From positions 456,283 through 520,282 of the forward strand of contig NZ_FNUM01000002.1 in the NCBI RefSeq assembly GCF_900107995.1: a stretch of 64,000 nucleotides of DNA, written 5' to 3'. Shown piece after piece: positions 19,539 through 29,130 of this stretch. Every line of letters starts with the position of its first letter. The stretch's first letter is position 1. The DNA comes from Alcanivorax sp. DSM 26293. GTDB taxonomy: Bacteria > Pseudomonadota > Gammaproteobacteria > Pseudomonadales > Alcanivoracaceae. Made by a program: the position numbers and the translations under genes. The notes beneath the pieces are model-generated. The model saw only the letters and a program-made list of their open reading frames with translations. It did not search any database and was not told the origin of the DNA.

Positions 19539-22373
19539 TTACTTGATCTCGAAGGCGTCCTGGACCAGACGCTGCTGTTGTTCCACATGAAGGGCCATGG
19601 ACCCGGCCGCCGGCGCGGCAGCCATATCCCGACCTGCGTAATGCACCCGCAGGTCTCCGACCTCACGGGCCACCCGATACATATGGTGTTGCGAGCAATA
19701 CCAGGCGCCCTGGTTCATGGGTTCTTCCTGACACCACACCAGGGTTTCCAGATTGGGGTATCCCTCCAGCACTTGCTGAAGACGCTGTTCCGGGAACGGG
19801 TAAAGCTGCTCGACACGAATCAGCGCAGTGTCGTTCAAATCATCACTGTCCCGCTTTTCCAGCAGGTCGTAGTACACCTTGCCAGAGCACATCACTACCC
19901 GTTTCACCTTGTCACGATCCAGCTCCGCAGGATCATCCAGCACGGTACGGAAAATACCGTCGGCCAGCTCTTCCAGTGTGGAGATGGCTTTCTTGTGCCG
20001 CAGCAAACTCTTCGGGCTCATGATCACCAGCGGCTTGCGCAACGGGCGGACTGCCTGACGGCGCAGCAGGTGGTAAATCTGGGCCGGGGTGCTGGGCACG
20101 CATACCTGCATGTTGTGCTCTGCGCACAGCTGCAGGAAACGTTCCAGTCGAGCGGAGGAATGCTCCGGCCCCTGCCCTTCGTAGCCATGGGGCAACAGCA
20201 TGGTGAGACCACACAGGCGGCCCCACTTTGCTTCCCCGGAGGAGATGAACTGGTCGATCACCACCTGGGCACCATTGGCGAAATCGCCGAATTGCGCCTC
20301 CCAGATCACCAGGGTCTTGGGGGTGGTGGTGGAATAGCCGTACTCGTAACCAAGCACCGCTTCTTCCGACAACAAGGAATCATAAATGTCGAAGCGCGGC
20401 TGCTCGTCATAGAGATGCTGCAGCGGCACATACTGCTCACCGTCTTTCTGGTTATGCAGAACCGCATGACGGTGGGAGAAGGTCCCGCGGCCGGAATCCT
20501 GGCCGGTGATACGGACATTAAAGCCCTGATCAATCAAGGTGGCATAGGCCAGGGTTTCCCCATAGCCCCAGTTCAGCGGCAAGGCCCCGGCCGTCATCTT
20601 GCGTCGGTCTTCAAGGATCTTCTTGACCTGACGCTGAACCACAAAGCCTTCCGGCGGCGTTTCCAGACGGGTAGCCAGATCCTGCAGTTTTTTCAGCGGA
20701 TAGCTGGTATCCCAGTCATCTTCCACCTGATGACCGATATACGGTGACCAGTCCACAAACAGTGACTTGTTCGGCTCGCGTACAAGCGATTTCACCACAT
20801 GGTCGCCCGCGTCCAGCATGTTGCGATAATCGTCAGCCGTTTTCTGCGCAGCCTGTTCACTGACTACGCCCTCTCTGACCAGACGTTCCGCGTACAGGGT
20901 ACGGGTGGTCGGGTGAGACTTGATCTTCTTGTACATCAACGGCTGGGTGGAAGACGGCTCATCCGCCTCGTTATGACCAAGCCGGCGATAACAGATCAGG
21001 TCGATAACCACATCCTTCTTGAACTGCATGCGGTAGTCCACGGCCAGCTGGGTAACGAAGTACACGGCTTCCGGGTCGTCCGCATTGACGTGGAAGATCG
21101 GCGCCTGAACCATCTTCGCCACGTCGGTGCAGTATTCGGTGGAACGGGCATCCTCACGTCGGCTGGTGGTGAAACCGACCTGATTGTTGATGATCACATG
21201 CAGGGTCCCGCCGGTCTTGAAGCCGCGGGTCTGTGACATCTGGAAGGTTTCCATGACCACACCCTGGCCGGCGAAAGCCGCGTCACCATGCAGCAAGATC
21301 GGCACCACCTGCTCGCCTTCAAAATCCTCACGGCGGTCCTGACGGGCCCGTACCGAGCCCTCCACCACCGGAGACACGATTTCCAGGTGAGACGGGTTGA
21401 AGGCCATGGCCAGGTGCACTTCGCCACCGGAAGTCTGCACGTTGGAGGAAAACCCCTGGTGATACTTCACATCACCGGAACCGGTTTCAATAAAGCTCTT
21501 GCCGTCAAATTCCTCGAACAGATCCTTGGGGCTCTTGCCCAGGGTGTTGACCAGCACGTTCAGGCGGCCCCGGTGGGCCATACCGATGACCAGTTCCTTG
21601 GCCCCGTAGCTGCCGACCCGCTGGATGATTTCATCCATCAGCGGAATCAGGGATTCACCGCCTTCCAGCCCAAAACGTTTGGTGCCTGGGTACTTGCTGC
21701 CCAGGTATTTTTCCAGGCCTTCCGCGGCGGAGAGACGTTCGAGGATATGCTTTTTGACGTCTTCGCCGTATTCCGGATGGCTGCGCACCCCTTCCATACG
21801 CTGTTGCAACCAGCGTTTTTCCGCAGTGTTGACGATATGCATATATTCGGCACCGACACTGGAACAATAGGTGCCTTGCAAGCAGTCAACAATTTCACGG
21901 AGGGTGGCTTCCGGTTTGCCGATAAACAGGTTACCGGTCTGGAATACGGTATCCAGGTCCGCGGGACTTAACCCGTGGTGTGACAACTCCAGATCCGGTA
22001 CCGCTTCACGCTCCATAATCCCCAGCGGATCCAGCTTGGCCACCTGATGGCCCCGGTTGCGGTACGCCGCAATCAGGTGCAGCACACGCACCTGGCGCCG
22101 CTCGTGCTCAGTGCTGACAGCACTGGCGCCAAACTTTTGCACACGGGAGCGATTCTTGGCTTGTAGCAGGAAATATTCGCGAACAGCCGCATGGGGCACG
22201 TCGGACTCGACGGCGGCATCAACACTGGGGAGTTTTTCGAAGTAGACGCGCCAGTCTTCCGGCACAGAATTGGGGTCAGTCAGATAGGATTCGTACAGTT
22301 CGTCGACATAGGCGGCGTTGGCTCCTCCAATGTGGGAGGACTGCCATTGGCGCTGCATGGAACTGTCTTGCAT
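19539..22373 (-). CDS. sucA: 2-oxoglutarate dehydrogenase E1
   Basis: A 944-residue thiamine-diphosphate-dependent E1o, close to the usual 930-945 residues. It starts MQDSSMQRQWQSSHIGGANAAYVDELY. Its motifs include GMAHRGRLNVLVN, GDVKYHQGFSSN, HGDAAFAGQGVVMETFQMS and GQDSGRGTFSHRHAVLHNQ. It decarboxylates 2-oxoglutarate and reductively succinylates the SucB lipoyl group. It is first in the suc unit. About 380 bp separate it from sdhB, including an sdh terminator, so it probably has its own promoter, which I cannot place firmly. Confidence 0.97.
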   Translation of the reverse strand: MQDSSMQRQWQSSHIGGANAAYVDELYESYLTDPNSVPEDWRVYFEKLPSVDAAVESDVPHAAVREYFLLQAKNRSRVQKFGASAVSTEHERRQVRVLHLIAAYRNRGHQVAKLDPLGIMEREAVPDLELSHHGLSPADLDTVFQTGNLFIGKPEATLREIVDCLQGTYCSSVGAEYMHIVNTAEKRWLQQRMEGVRSHPEYGEDVKKHILERLSAAEGLEKYLGSKYPGTKRFGLEGGESLIPLMDEIIQRVGSYGAKELVIGMAHRGRLNVLVNTLGKSPKDLFEEFDGKSFIETGSGDVKYHQGFSSNVQTSGGEVHLAMAFNPSHLEIVSPVVEGSVRARQDRREDFEGEQVVPILLHGDAAFAGQGVVMETFQMSQTRGFKTGGTLHVIINNQVGFTTSRREDARSTEYCTDVAKMVQAPIFHVNADDPEAVYFVTQLAVDYRMQFKKDVVIDLICYRRLGHNEADEPSSTQPLMYKKIKSHPTTRTLYAERLVREGVVSEQAAQKTADDYRNMLDAGDHVVKSLVREPNKSLFVDWSPYIGHQVEDDWDTSYPLKKLQDLATRLETPPEGFVVQRQVKKILEDRRKMTAGALPLNWGYGETLAYATLIDQGFNVRITGQDSGRGTFSHRHAVLHNQKDGEQYVPLQHLYDEQPRFDIYDSLLSEEAVLGYEYGYSTTTPKTLVIWEAQFGDFANGAQVVIDQFISSGEAKWGRLCGLTMLLPHGYEGQGPEHSSARLERFLQLCAEHNMQVCVPSTPAQIYHLLRRQAVRPLRKPLVIMSPKSLLRHKKAISTLEELADGIFRTVLDDPAELDRDKVKRVVMCSGKVYYDLLEKRDSDDLNDTALIRVEQLYPFPEQRLQQVLEGYPNLETLVWCQEEPMNQGAWYCSQHHMYRVAREVGDLRVHYAGRDMAAAPAAGSMALHVEQQQRLVQDAFEIK

Positions 22374-22720
22374 GTCAGCTCGTTCCTTCAGCGGGAGGTG
22401 TCACACTCTGTGGTAACTGGTGTCACTGCGACCACAGGGGGGCGACCCTGTTCCCGTACGCTTTGTATTGTCCGGGACAGCGCCTTTTAAGCCCTGCCCC
22501 ACCCATGAGATGCAACAAAACCACCCATCTTCACCGGGTTGGTGAGAGTGAGTGTTATGCCACGTCTCGACGAGGGATTACCTCGAACCGACGTCTAGTG
22601 TAGCCCTTTTATTTCGCTTTTGTTAGACGCCGTCTTGATAAAATAAGGTAACACTTTTTATGCCTGTCACTGCATTGGCGAAACGTCGAATAGACAGCGG
22701 TATTGCTCAACACCAGAAAC
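22374..22720 (-). other. Leader and promoter region of sucA
   Basis: No gene is supported in this gap. On the minus strand a TACACT hexamer near 22597-22602 follows an A/T-rich stretch and could be a -10 box, but no good -35 sits 16-18 bp away. The resulting leader would exceed 200 nt. It includes small inverted repeats, such as one around GGCTTAAAAGGCG near 22480, and could hold regulation of the suc genes. The ribosome site GGAACGAG lies next to the sucA ATG. Confidence 0.35.
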
Positions 22721-22744
22721 AAAAAAGGCGGCCACATGGCCGCC
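22721..22744 (-). terminator. Rho-independent terminator after sdhB
   Basis: GGCGGCCA (22727-22734) and TGGCCGCC (22737-22744) pair around a 2-nt loop. On the minus strand they are followed by six T residues. The terminator lies 13 bp past the sdhB stop and separates the sdh and suc units, at least in part. Confidence 0.9.
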
Positions 22745-22757
22745 TCCTTCGTTCGGG

Positions 22758-23474
22758 TCAGATGCCCCGTTCCAGTAGCATGGAACGGATATGGCCAATG
22801 GCCCGGGTCGGGTTGAGCCCTTTCGGACACACGCTGACACAGTTCATGATGCCATGGCAACGGAACAGGCTGAACGGGTCGTCCAGTTTGCTCAATCGCT
22901 CTTCAGTGGCCGTATCGCGGCTGTCCGCCAGGAAGCGGTAGCTCTGCAACAGGGCCGCCGGACCCAGGAACTTGTCCGGGTTCCACCAGAAGCTCGGACA
23001 GCTGGTAGAGCAGCAGGCGCACAGGATGCACTCATACAGGCCATCCAGCTTGGCACGATCTTCCGGAGTCTGCAGGCGCTCAATGGCCGGTGCCGGGGTG
23101 CTGTTCTGCAGGAACGGCTGCACCTTTTCGTACTGGTTGTAGAACATGCCCATGTCTACGACCAGGTCACGGATCACCGGCAGGCCGGGCAAGGGACGCA
23201 GGATCAGCGGCTTCTTGCCTTCCAGGACACCCGGCGCCACCTGGGACAGCGGCGTAATACAGGCCAGGCCGTTCTTGCCGTTCATGTTCATACCATCGGA
23301 ACCACACACGCCTTCACGGCAGGAGCGACGGTAGGACATGGATTCGTCCTGCTCTTTCACCAGAGCCAGGATATCCAGCACCATGAGGTCTTTACCCTGG
23401 GTATCGACCTCATACTCCTTCATGGTCGGCTCGCGGTCCGTTTCCGGATTGTAGCGATAGATACTGACTTTCAT
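22758..23474 (-). CDS. sdhB: Succinate dehydrogenase iron-sulfur subunit
   Basis: A 238-residue subunit, standard length for complex II. The [2Fe-2S] ligands lie in SCREGVCGSDGMNMNGKNGLAC, and the [4Fe-4S] and [3Fe-4S] ligands in ECILCACCSTSCPSFW and FRCHGIMNCVSVCPKGLNP. It carries electrons from the SdhA flavin to the ubiquinone site formed with SdhCD. It is the last gene of sdhCDAB, 12 bp after sdhA. Confidence 0.97.
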   Translation of the reverse strand: MKVSIYRYNPETDREPTMKEYEVDTQGKDLMVLDILALVKEQDESMSYRRSCREGVCGSDGMNMNGKNGLACITPLSQVAPGVLEGKKPLILRPLPGLPVIRDLVVDMGMFYNQYEKVQPFLQNSTPAPAIERLQTPEDRAKLDGLYECILCACCSTSCPSFWWNPDKFLGPAALLQSYRFLADSRDTATEERLSKLDDPFSLFRCHGIMNCVSVCPKGLNPTRAIGHIRSMLLERGI

Positions 23475-23486
23475 CGTTAGCTCCCC

Positions 23487-25262
23487 TTAGTAGGTCCGCG
23501 CCTTGGGCTGGAAGGTGTCAACGGTCTTCGGCTTGAAATTCACCTCGCGCTTACCCAGCTTCTTGGCAGTGGGGTCGAAGATGGAATGGCACAGCCAGTT
23601 CTCATCATCACGATCCGGGTAGTCGTAGCGGGAATGCGCGCCACGGCTTTCGGTACGGCCTTCTGCAGCGATGGCAGTGGCTTCCGCCACCTCGAGCAGA
23701 TTGTCCAGCTCCAGCGCTTCGATACGCGCGGTGTTGAACGGCTTGCTCTTGTCATCCAGATGCGCCTTGGAAATCCGCTCACGCAGATCCGCCAGTTTGG
23801 CCACACCTTCCGCCATCAGGTCACCCTTACGGAACACCCCGAAGTGATTCTGCATCACGCTCTGCAGCTCTTTGCGCAGGGCAGAAACAGATTCTCCACC
23901 GCTGGACTCATCCCAGCGACGCACACGGGACAGAGCCTGTTCGATATCAGAATCGGAAGGCTCATACTGGGTCATACCCTGACGCAGCTGGTCTTCGATA
24001 AAGAGACCGGCCGCACGACCGAATACCACCAGGTCCAGCAGCGAATTGCCACCCAGACGGTTGGCACCATGTACAGATACGCAGGCTACCTCGCCCACCG
24101 CGAAGAGACCGTTAACAAACTGGTCTTCGCCCTCATGGCCACCGGACAACTTGATCGCCTGACCGTGAACATTGGTGGGAATGCCGCCCATCATGTAGTG
24201 ACAAGTGGGAACAACCGGAATCGGCTCTTTCACCGGGTCGGTCTGGGCAAAGGTAATAGCCAGTTCACAGATGCCCGGCAGGCGGCTGTGCAGCACTTCC
24301 TCACCCAGGTGATCCAGCTTCAGGAACACGTGATCGCCATTGGGGCCGGCACCACGCCCATCCAGGATTTCCATCATCATGGAGCGGGCCACAACGTCAC
24401 GGGATGCCAGGTCTTTGGCGTTCGGCGCATAACGCTCCATGAAGCGCTCGCCGTCCTTGTTGATCAGGTAGCCACCCTCGCCCCGGCAACCCTCGGTCAC
24501 CAGCACACCGGCACCGGCAATGCCGGTGGGATGGAACTGCCACATTTCAATGTCCTGAACCGGCAGACCCGCACGCAGGGCCATGCCAACGCCGTCGCCG
24601 GTGTTGATCAGGGCATTGGTGGTGGAGGCGTAGATACGACCGGAGCCCCCGGTGGCAAAGACGGTAGCCTTGGCCTTGAAGAACACGGTTTCGCCGGATT
24701 CGATGTCGATGGCGATCACGCCACAGACATTGCCATCAGCGTCTTTTACCAGCTCGGCGGCGTACCACTCGTTATAGAACTGGGTGCCGTTTTTCAGGTT
24801 TTGCTGGTACAGGGTGTGCAGCAGCGCGTGGCCGGTACGGTCAGCGGCCGCACAGGTACGGGCCGCCTGGCCACCCTCACCGAAGTTCTTGGACTGACCA
24901 CCGAAAGGACGCTGGTAAATACGGCCTTCTTCGGTACGGGAGAACGGCAGACCCATGTGGTCCAGCTCGAATACCGCTTCCGGGCCCACATTACACATGT
25001 ATTCGATAGCGTCCTGGTCACCGATGTAGTCGGAGCCCTTGACGGTATCGTACATGTGCCAGCGCCAATCATCGTTGGGATCGGCAGACGCGATCGCACA
25101 GGTAATGCCGCCCTGGGCGGAAACGGTGTGCGAACGGGTCGGGAAAACTTTGGAAATCAGCGCGGTCTTGAAACCGGACTGGGCCATCTGCAGTGAGGCG
25201 CGCATACCGGCACCACCACCACCTACGACGATAGCGTCAAACGTAATAGTGCGAATGGACAT
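23487..25262 (-). CDS. sdhA: Succinate dehydrogenase flavoprotein subunit
   Basis: A 591-residue flavoprotein. The FAD loop is [19 protein letters not shown]. The covalent flavin attachment site [10 protein letters not shown] carries the linking His. Substrate-binding and catalytic regions include [18 protein letters not shown] and [20 protein letters not shown]. It oxidises succinate to fumarate on the cytoplasmic face of the inner membrane. It starts three bases after sdhD, with ribosome site GAGGGG just upstream, so the operon is tightly packed. Confidence 0.97.
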   Translation of the reverse strand: MSIRTITFDAIVVGGGGAGMRASLQMAQSGFKTALISKVFPTRSHTVSAQGGITCAIASADPNDDWRWHMYDTVKGSDYIGDQDAIEYMCNVGPEAVFELDHMGLPFSRTEEGRIYQRPFGGQSKNFGEGGQAARTCAAADRTGHALLHTLYQQNLKNGTQFYNEWYAAELVKDADGNVCGVIAIDIESGETVFFKAKATVFATGGSGRIYASTTNALINTGDGVGMALRAGLPVQDIEMWQFHPTGIAGAGVLVTEGCRGEGGYLINKDGERFMERYAPNAKDLASRDVVARSMMMEILDGRGAGPNGDHVFLKLDHLGEEVLHSRLPGICELAITFAQTDPVKEPIPVVPTCHYMMGGIPTNVHGQAIKLSGGHEGEDQFVNGLFAVGEVACVSVHGANRLGGNSLLDLVVFGRAAGLFIEDQLRQGMTQYEPSDSDIEQALSRVRRWDESSGGESVSALRKELQSVMQNHFGVFRKGDLMAEGVAKLADLRERISKAHLDDKSKPFNTARIEALELDNLLEVAEATAIAAEGRTESRGAHSRYDYPDRDDENWLCHSIFDPTAKKLGKREVNFKPKTVDTFQPKARTY

Positions 25263-25265
25263 GGA

Positions 25266-25637
25266 TTACGCCCCTCCCCAGATCAGAACCAGACCCCACA
25301 GCAGGTACACCACCAGAGCCAGTGCAATTGCGAGCTGGGCAATCAGGCGAACGCCAGTGGCGGCTTTACCGAAGGTCAAGCTGGTCAGGTAGTCGGTGGT
25401 TACGCCCCACAGACCTACCCAGGTGTGTGCTGCAACAGAAACTACCAGCAGGGTGTTGGCAATCTGCATGCAGACAGAGCCCATCAGGGCTTTCCAGCTG
25501 CCATAGTCCAGATCGCCGGCAACCATCAGGTAGCCGAGCATGCCGATCAGGTAGACCCCGATGATCACGGCGGATACACGTTGAATGAGCCAGTCATACA
25601 GGCCGTTACGGCCCAGGCTCGTCACACTGGTTACCAT
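25266..25637 (-). CDS. sdhD: Succinate dehydrogenase membrane anchor subunit
   Basis: A 123-residue membrane anchor with three hydrophobic helices (about 20-43, 56-80 and 93-120). The N-terminal DWLIQRVSAVIIG and the helix-II His in AAHTWVGLWGVTTDYL match SdhD, where they contribute to quinone and heme b binding. It overlaps the end of sdhC by seven bases and is followed by sdhA after three bases. Confidence 0.93.
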   Translation of the reverse strand: MVTSVTSLGRNGLYDWLIQRVSAVIIGVYLIGMLGYLMVAGDLDYGSWKALMGSVCMQIANTLLVVSVAAHTWVGLWGVTTDYLTSLTFGKAATGVRLIAQLAIALALVVYLLWGLVLIWGGA

Positions 25638-26005
25638 ATCCAGCCTCCTACCAGCAGAATCAGTACTACAGAAATGATGAATACCAGCTTGGCACCACGT
25701 CGGCCGCCTTCCAGGCTCTCACCCACGCCAGCGTCCATAACGAGGTGGCGAATACCTGCCACCAGGTGATACAGCAGTACTGCCAGAATGGCCCATACCA
25801 CCAGCTTCACCAGCGGGGAGGTCATCAGTTCTTTCAGGTCCGCAAAGCTCTCGGGAGACGCCAGGGAGCGATCCAGCATCCACAGCAGAATCGGCAACGC
25901 CAGGAAAATGGCAACGCCGGTTACACGGTGGGTGATAGATGCTATAGCCGTGACCGGGAACTTGATCGTGCTCAGATCGAGGTTAACGGGTCGCTTATCG
26001 TTCAC
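25631..26005 (-). CDS. sdhC: Succinate dehydrogenase cytochrome b556 subunit
   Basis: A 124-residue anchor with three membrane helices. The SdhC signature SITHRVTGVAIF sits near residue 25, and the heme-ligand region LLYHLVAGIRHLVMD near residue 85. The frame opens with GTG at 26005, preceded only by a modest GTAGGC, so a non-ATG start and low initiation rate are possible. It is first in sdhCDAB, with a promoter about 150 bp upstream and gltA divergent. Confidence 0.94.
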   Translation of the reverse strand: MNDKRPVNLDLSTIKFPVTAIASITHRVTGVAIFLALPILLWMLDRSLASPESFADLKELMTSPLVKLVVWAILAVLLYHLVAGIRHLVMDAGVGESLEGGRRGAKLVFIISVVLILLVGGWIW

Positions 26006-26160
26006 GGTAGCCTACTTATAGCCGGGCCCCAGGTTGGGGCGGTTGTCGGGAACTTTGGCAAAGTTGTTGAGATCAAAACGTGAAGTCTGATCTTAACAAC
26101 CTCGCCCGGGCCGGGGTGGGCCCGCACAAAACCCCCAGTCAGAGGTTTCTGCCGGGCGGC

Positions 26161-26189
26161 AGTATATCGCCGCGCCCTGAGCAAAACAA
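26161..26189 (-). promoter_or_regulatory. Sigma-70 promoter of sdhCDAB
   Basis: On the minus strand: TTGTTT (26184-26189), 17-bp spacer, TATACT (26161-26166). The predicted start of transcription near 26153 gives a leader of about 150 nt before sdhC, long enough for small-RNA or other post-transcriptional control. The segment 26090-26160 is GC-rich with palindromic patches. Confidence 0.75.
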
Positions 26190-26373
26190 ACGCCGAGCAC
26201 CTTAAACAGGCGATTAAGACAAAGTATCTTTCTCCTAACGCCTTGATTTACAATGCCGCACCGGATGTGAGCGCCACGAAAAGAGCCTGCACCACCCTGA
26301 TGCAAAACGGGTTTATGGCCGTAACAAGCTGTTTACCCTACAAAAGTCTGACTCACCGGTTCCCGGGTTCGCG

Positions 26374-26402
26374 TTGACAAAGGTGTGTCAAAACTTTACC
26401 TT
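26374..26402 (+). promoter_or_regulatory. Sigma-70 promoter of gltA
   Basis: The perfect -35 box TTGACA (26374-26379), 17-bp spacer and TACCTT (26397-26402) lie about 70 bp before the gltA ATG. With the sdh promoter this makes the 465-bp gap a divergent TCA control region. No other gene is seen in it. Confidence 0.65.
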
Positions 26403-26470
26403 CCCCCGCGCTTTGGAGGACCTTCCTTGCCTTGAGGAACGTTCCCTCGTCCGCCAATGGAGAGATTCCC

Positions 26471-27754
26471 ATGACCGAGAAGAAAGCCACTCTCAAGGTA
26501 GATGGTAAGGACCTGGACCTGCCTATCTACTCCCCCACCCTGGGCCGCGACGTTATCGACGTGTCCAAACTGGTAGCCAATGGTGTCTTTACCTTCGACC
26601 CGGGCTTTACCTCCACCGCTTCCTGTGAATCCAAGATCACCTTTATTGATGGTGAAGTGGGTAAGCTGCTGCACCGCGGCTACTCCATCGAGGAACTGGC
26701 TGGTAAGTCCGACTACCTGGAAGTGTGCTACACCCTGCTCTACGGCGAGTTGCCGACAGCTGAGCAGAAAGAGCAATTTGTCAGCACCGTTAAGAACCAC
26801 ACCATGGTGCATGAGCAGATTCGCAATTTCTTCAACGGTTTCCGCCGCGATGCTCACCCCATGGCCATCATGTGTGGCGTAGTGGGCGCCCTGTCCGCTT
26901 TCTACCACGACTCTCTGGACATCAATAATCCCGAGCACCGTGAAATCACCGCATACCGCCTGATCGCCAAGATGCCCACCATCGCGGCCATGTGCTACAA
27001 GTACGCGCTGGGCCAGCCCTTCATGTACCCGCGCAACGACCTGGGTTACGCAGAGAACTTCCTGCACATGATGTTCGGCAACCCCTGCGAAGAATCCAAG
27101 ATCAGCCCGACCCTGGCCAAGGCCATGGATCGCATCTTCATCCTGCACGCTGATCACGAGCAGAACGCCTCTACCTCTACCGTGCGTCTGGCTGGTTCCT
27201 CCGGTGCCAACCCGTTCGCCTGTATCGCTGCCGGCATTTCTGCCCTGTGGGGCCCGGCACACGGTGGCGCCAACGAAGCCGTGCTGAACATGCTGGATGA
27301 AATCGGCTCCCTGGATAACATCGACACCTACATCGCCAAGGCCAAGGACAAGAACGATCCGTTCAAGCTGATGGGCTTCGGTCACCGCGTCTACAAGAAC
27401 TACGACCCGCGTGCCACGGTAATGCGCGAGTCCTGCCACGAAGTGCTGGCCGAACTCGGTGTCAACGACCCGCAGCTGGAACTGGCCATGAAGCTGGAAG
27501 AGATCGCTCTGAGCGACCCCTACTTCAAAGAGAAGAAATTGTTCCCGAACGTGGATTTCTACTCCGGCATCATCCTCAAGGCGATCGGTATTCCGACCTC
27601 CATGTTCACCGTGATCTTCGCCCTGTCCCGCACCGTGGGCTGGATCGCACACTGGAACGAAATGATCTCCAACCCGTACAAGATTGGCCGTCCGCGTCAG
27701 CTGTACACCGGCGAGACCGAACGCGAGTTCGTACCGGTCAACGAGCGCAAATAA
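26471..27754 (+). CDS. gltA: Citrate synthase
   Basis: A 427-residue type II (hexameric, NADH-sensitive group) citrate synthase. It begins [20 protein letters not shown]. The catalytic residues are in [30 protein letters not shown] and [12 protein letters not shown] (His, His, Asp). The frame is open from 26432, but the ATG at 26471 gives the expected N-terminus. It condenses acetyl-CoA and oxaloacetate. It is divergent from sdhCDAB, as in many gammaproteobacteria, and followed by a strong terminator. Confidence 0.97.
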   Translation: MTEKKATLKVDGKDLDLPIYSPTLGRDVIDVSKLVANGVFTFDPGFTSTASCESKITFIDGEVGKLLHRGYSIEELAGKSDYLEVCYTLLYGELPTAEQKEQFVSTVKNHTMVHEQIRNFFNGFRRDAHPMAIMCGVVGALSAFYHDSLDINNPEHREITAYRLIAKMPTIAAMCYKYALGQPFMYPRNDLGYAENFLHMMFGNPCEESKISPTLAKAMDRIFILHADHEQNASTSTVRLAGSSGANPFACIAAGISALWGPAHGGANEAVLNMLDEIGSLDNIDTYIAKAKDKNDPFKLMGFGHRVYKNYDPRATVMRESCHEVLAELGVNDPQLELAMKLEEIALSDPYFKEKKLFPNVDFYSGIILKAIGIPTSMFTVIFALSRTVGWIAHWNEMISNPYKIGRPRQLYTGETEREFVPVNERK

Positions 27755-27773
27755 GCGCCCGTTATCGCCAGAC

Positions 27774-27802
27774 AAAAAAACCGCCTCCGGGCGGTTTTTT
27801 TT
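27774..27802 (+). terminator. Rho-independent terminator of gltA
   Basis: ACCGCC/GGGCGGT stem with a short loop, a run of seven A residues before it and eight T residues after it (27795-27802). It begins 20 bp past the gltA stop. Confidence 0.95.
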
Positions 27803-27819
27803 GTGCCGGAAGAAAAGCA

Positions 27820-27906
27820 GTTACGAGTTGAATGTTGCGAGCCACGAACCCCAAACCCCTCTCGTGACTCCGCCTTTCGCTCCTCGAAACTCGCTTCTCG
27901 CTCACC
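27820..27906. repeat. Heptad-periodic inverted repeat (element 2), after gltA
   Basis: Left arm units in steps of exactly 7 bp: GTTACGA (27820), GTTGAAT (27827), GTTGCGA (27834), GCCACGA (27841), ACCCCAA (27848). The right arm (27861-27906), read on the other strand, gives GAAGCGA, GTTTCGA, GGAGCGA and related units, so the shared form is GNNNCGA. It lies between the gltA terminator and the following co-oriented gene. The unit and the terminal ACCCCAA are shared with the element at 33741. Confidence 0.8.
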
Positions 27907-28017
27907 AGCCAACACAGACTTCACCGCGCTGATTACACGCTATTACCGCCCTGCATTTGCGTGGTTGCCCCGTGCATGCAAGCATCAGCTTTCCGTTAAT
28001 TGATCTTCCGGATTCCA

Positions 28018-29130
28018 ATGATAAAAAACATCGCACTGCTGATTCTCGTCATTCTGGTTGGCTATCTGTTGTTCTGGCCGGTATCCATTGACCCTGTTGC
28101 CTGGCAAGCCCCCGAAGCGCCAGCACTGGAAGGCCCCTACGCCAGCAACTCCGCCCTGGCAAAAAGCCGCTCTCTGGCAGTGGATGAAGGTGTCGGCCCG
28201 GAAGACGTGGCCATTGATGACGACGGCTTTCTCTACGTTGGCTATGTGGACGGGCGCATCGTCCGGTTTGACCCGGATGGCAGCAACCCGGACCTGATAG
28301 CCGACACCAAGGGGCGTCCGCTGGGTCTGGATTTCGACCCCCAGGGCAATCTGATCGTGGCCGACGGCTACAAGGGCCTGCTCAGCATCAGCCCCTCCGG
28401 CGCCATTGCCGCCCTGTCACAACGGGCCAATGGTGTGGATTACCGGTTCACCGACGATGTGGACGCGGACAGCAATGGGGTCATCTACTTTACCGATGCA
28501 TCCAGCAAATTCGGTCCCGCCCTGCACGCCCGCGACGATATTCTCGAACACGGCGGTCATGGCCGCCTGCTACGTTATGACCCGGCGACAGAGAAAGCCG
28601 AAGTCCTGCTGGATGGCCTGCAATTCGCCAACGGCGTTGCACTGTCCCAGGACGAGGACTTTGTCCTGGTCAATGAAACCGGGAGTTACCGGATCGTCCG
28701 CTACTGGCTGAAAGGCGACAAAGCCGGCAGCCATGATGTGTTCTTCGACAACCTGCCCGGGATTCCCGACGGCGTCTCCGCCAACGGCAATGGCACCTTC
28801 TGGGTGGCCCTGTTCAGCCCGCGCAATGCCATGCTGGACGCCATGTCCGACAAGCCCCAGCTGCGCAAGGTGGCCTTCCGACTGCCATCCTTCCTCCAGC
28901 CCCAGCCTGCCCACCACGGCTTCGTTCTGGGCCTGAACGAACAGGGTGACGTCACGCACAACTTGCAGGACACCAGCGCCGACGCCTTCGCCCCCATCAC
29001 CAGCGTGGAGCAACACGGCAATACCCTGTACCTGGGCAGCCTCACCGCCCCCCGCTTTGCCGCCTATCCACTCCCGGCCAATGACCCCGCCACCGTAACG
29101 GAGCAGGACACCCGCAATGTCACAGATTAA
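28018..29130 (+). CDS. SMP-30/strictosidine synthase-like beta-propeller protein
   Basis: A 370-residue protein with an N-terminal hydrophobic anchor (IALLILVILVGYLLFWPV) and then a six-bladed beta-propeller of the strictosidine synthase / SMP-30 (APMAP-like) group. Recognisable parts are GPEDVAIDDDGFLYVGYVDGRI, RPLGLDFDPQGNLIVADGYKGL, TDDVDADSNGVIYFTDAS, QFANGVALSQDEDFVLVNET and PGIPDGVSANGNGTFWV. Members are lactonases or esterases. This one is likely membrane-anchored and periplasmic. I use the ATG at 28018. A TTG at 28000 is an alternative. The 3' end overlaps the next gene by 14 bp. Confidence 0.82.
   Translation: MIKNIALLILVILVGYLLFWPVSIDPVAWQAPEAPALEGPYASNSALAKSRSLAVDEGVGPEDVAIDDDGFLYVGYVDGRIVRFDPDGSNPDLIADTKGRPLGLDFDPQGNLIVADGYKGLLSISPSGAIAALSQRANGVDYRFTDDVDADSNGVIYFTDASSKFGPALHARDDILEHGGHGRLLRYDPATEKAEVLLDGLQFANGVALSQDEDFVLVNETGSYRIVRYWLKGDKAGSHDVFFDNLPGIPDGVSANGNGTFWVALFSPRNAMLDAMSDKPQLRKVAFRLPSFLQPQPAHHGFVLGLNEQGDVTHNLQDTSADAFAPITSVEQHGNTLYLGSLTAPRFAAYPLPANDPATVTEQDTRNVTD

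Noticed and set aside
19329-20747. Long plus-strand frame opposite sucA
   Set aside because: It is antisense to a complete sucA with all motifs, so it is a shadow.
26396-27775. Long minus-strand frame opposite gltA
   Set aside because: It covers the full gltA gene in the antisense direction and matches no known family.
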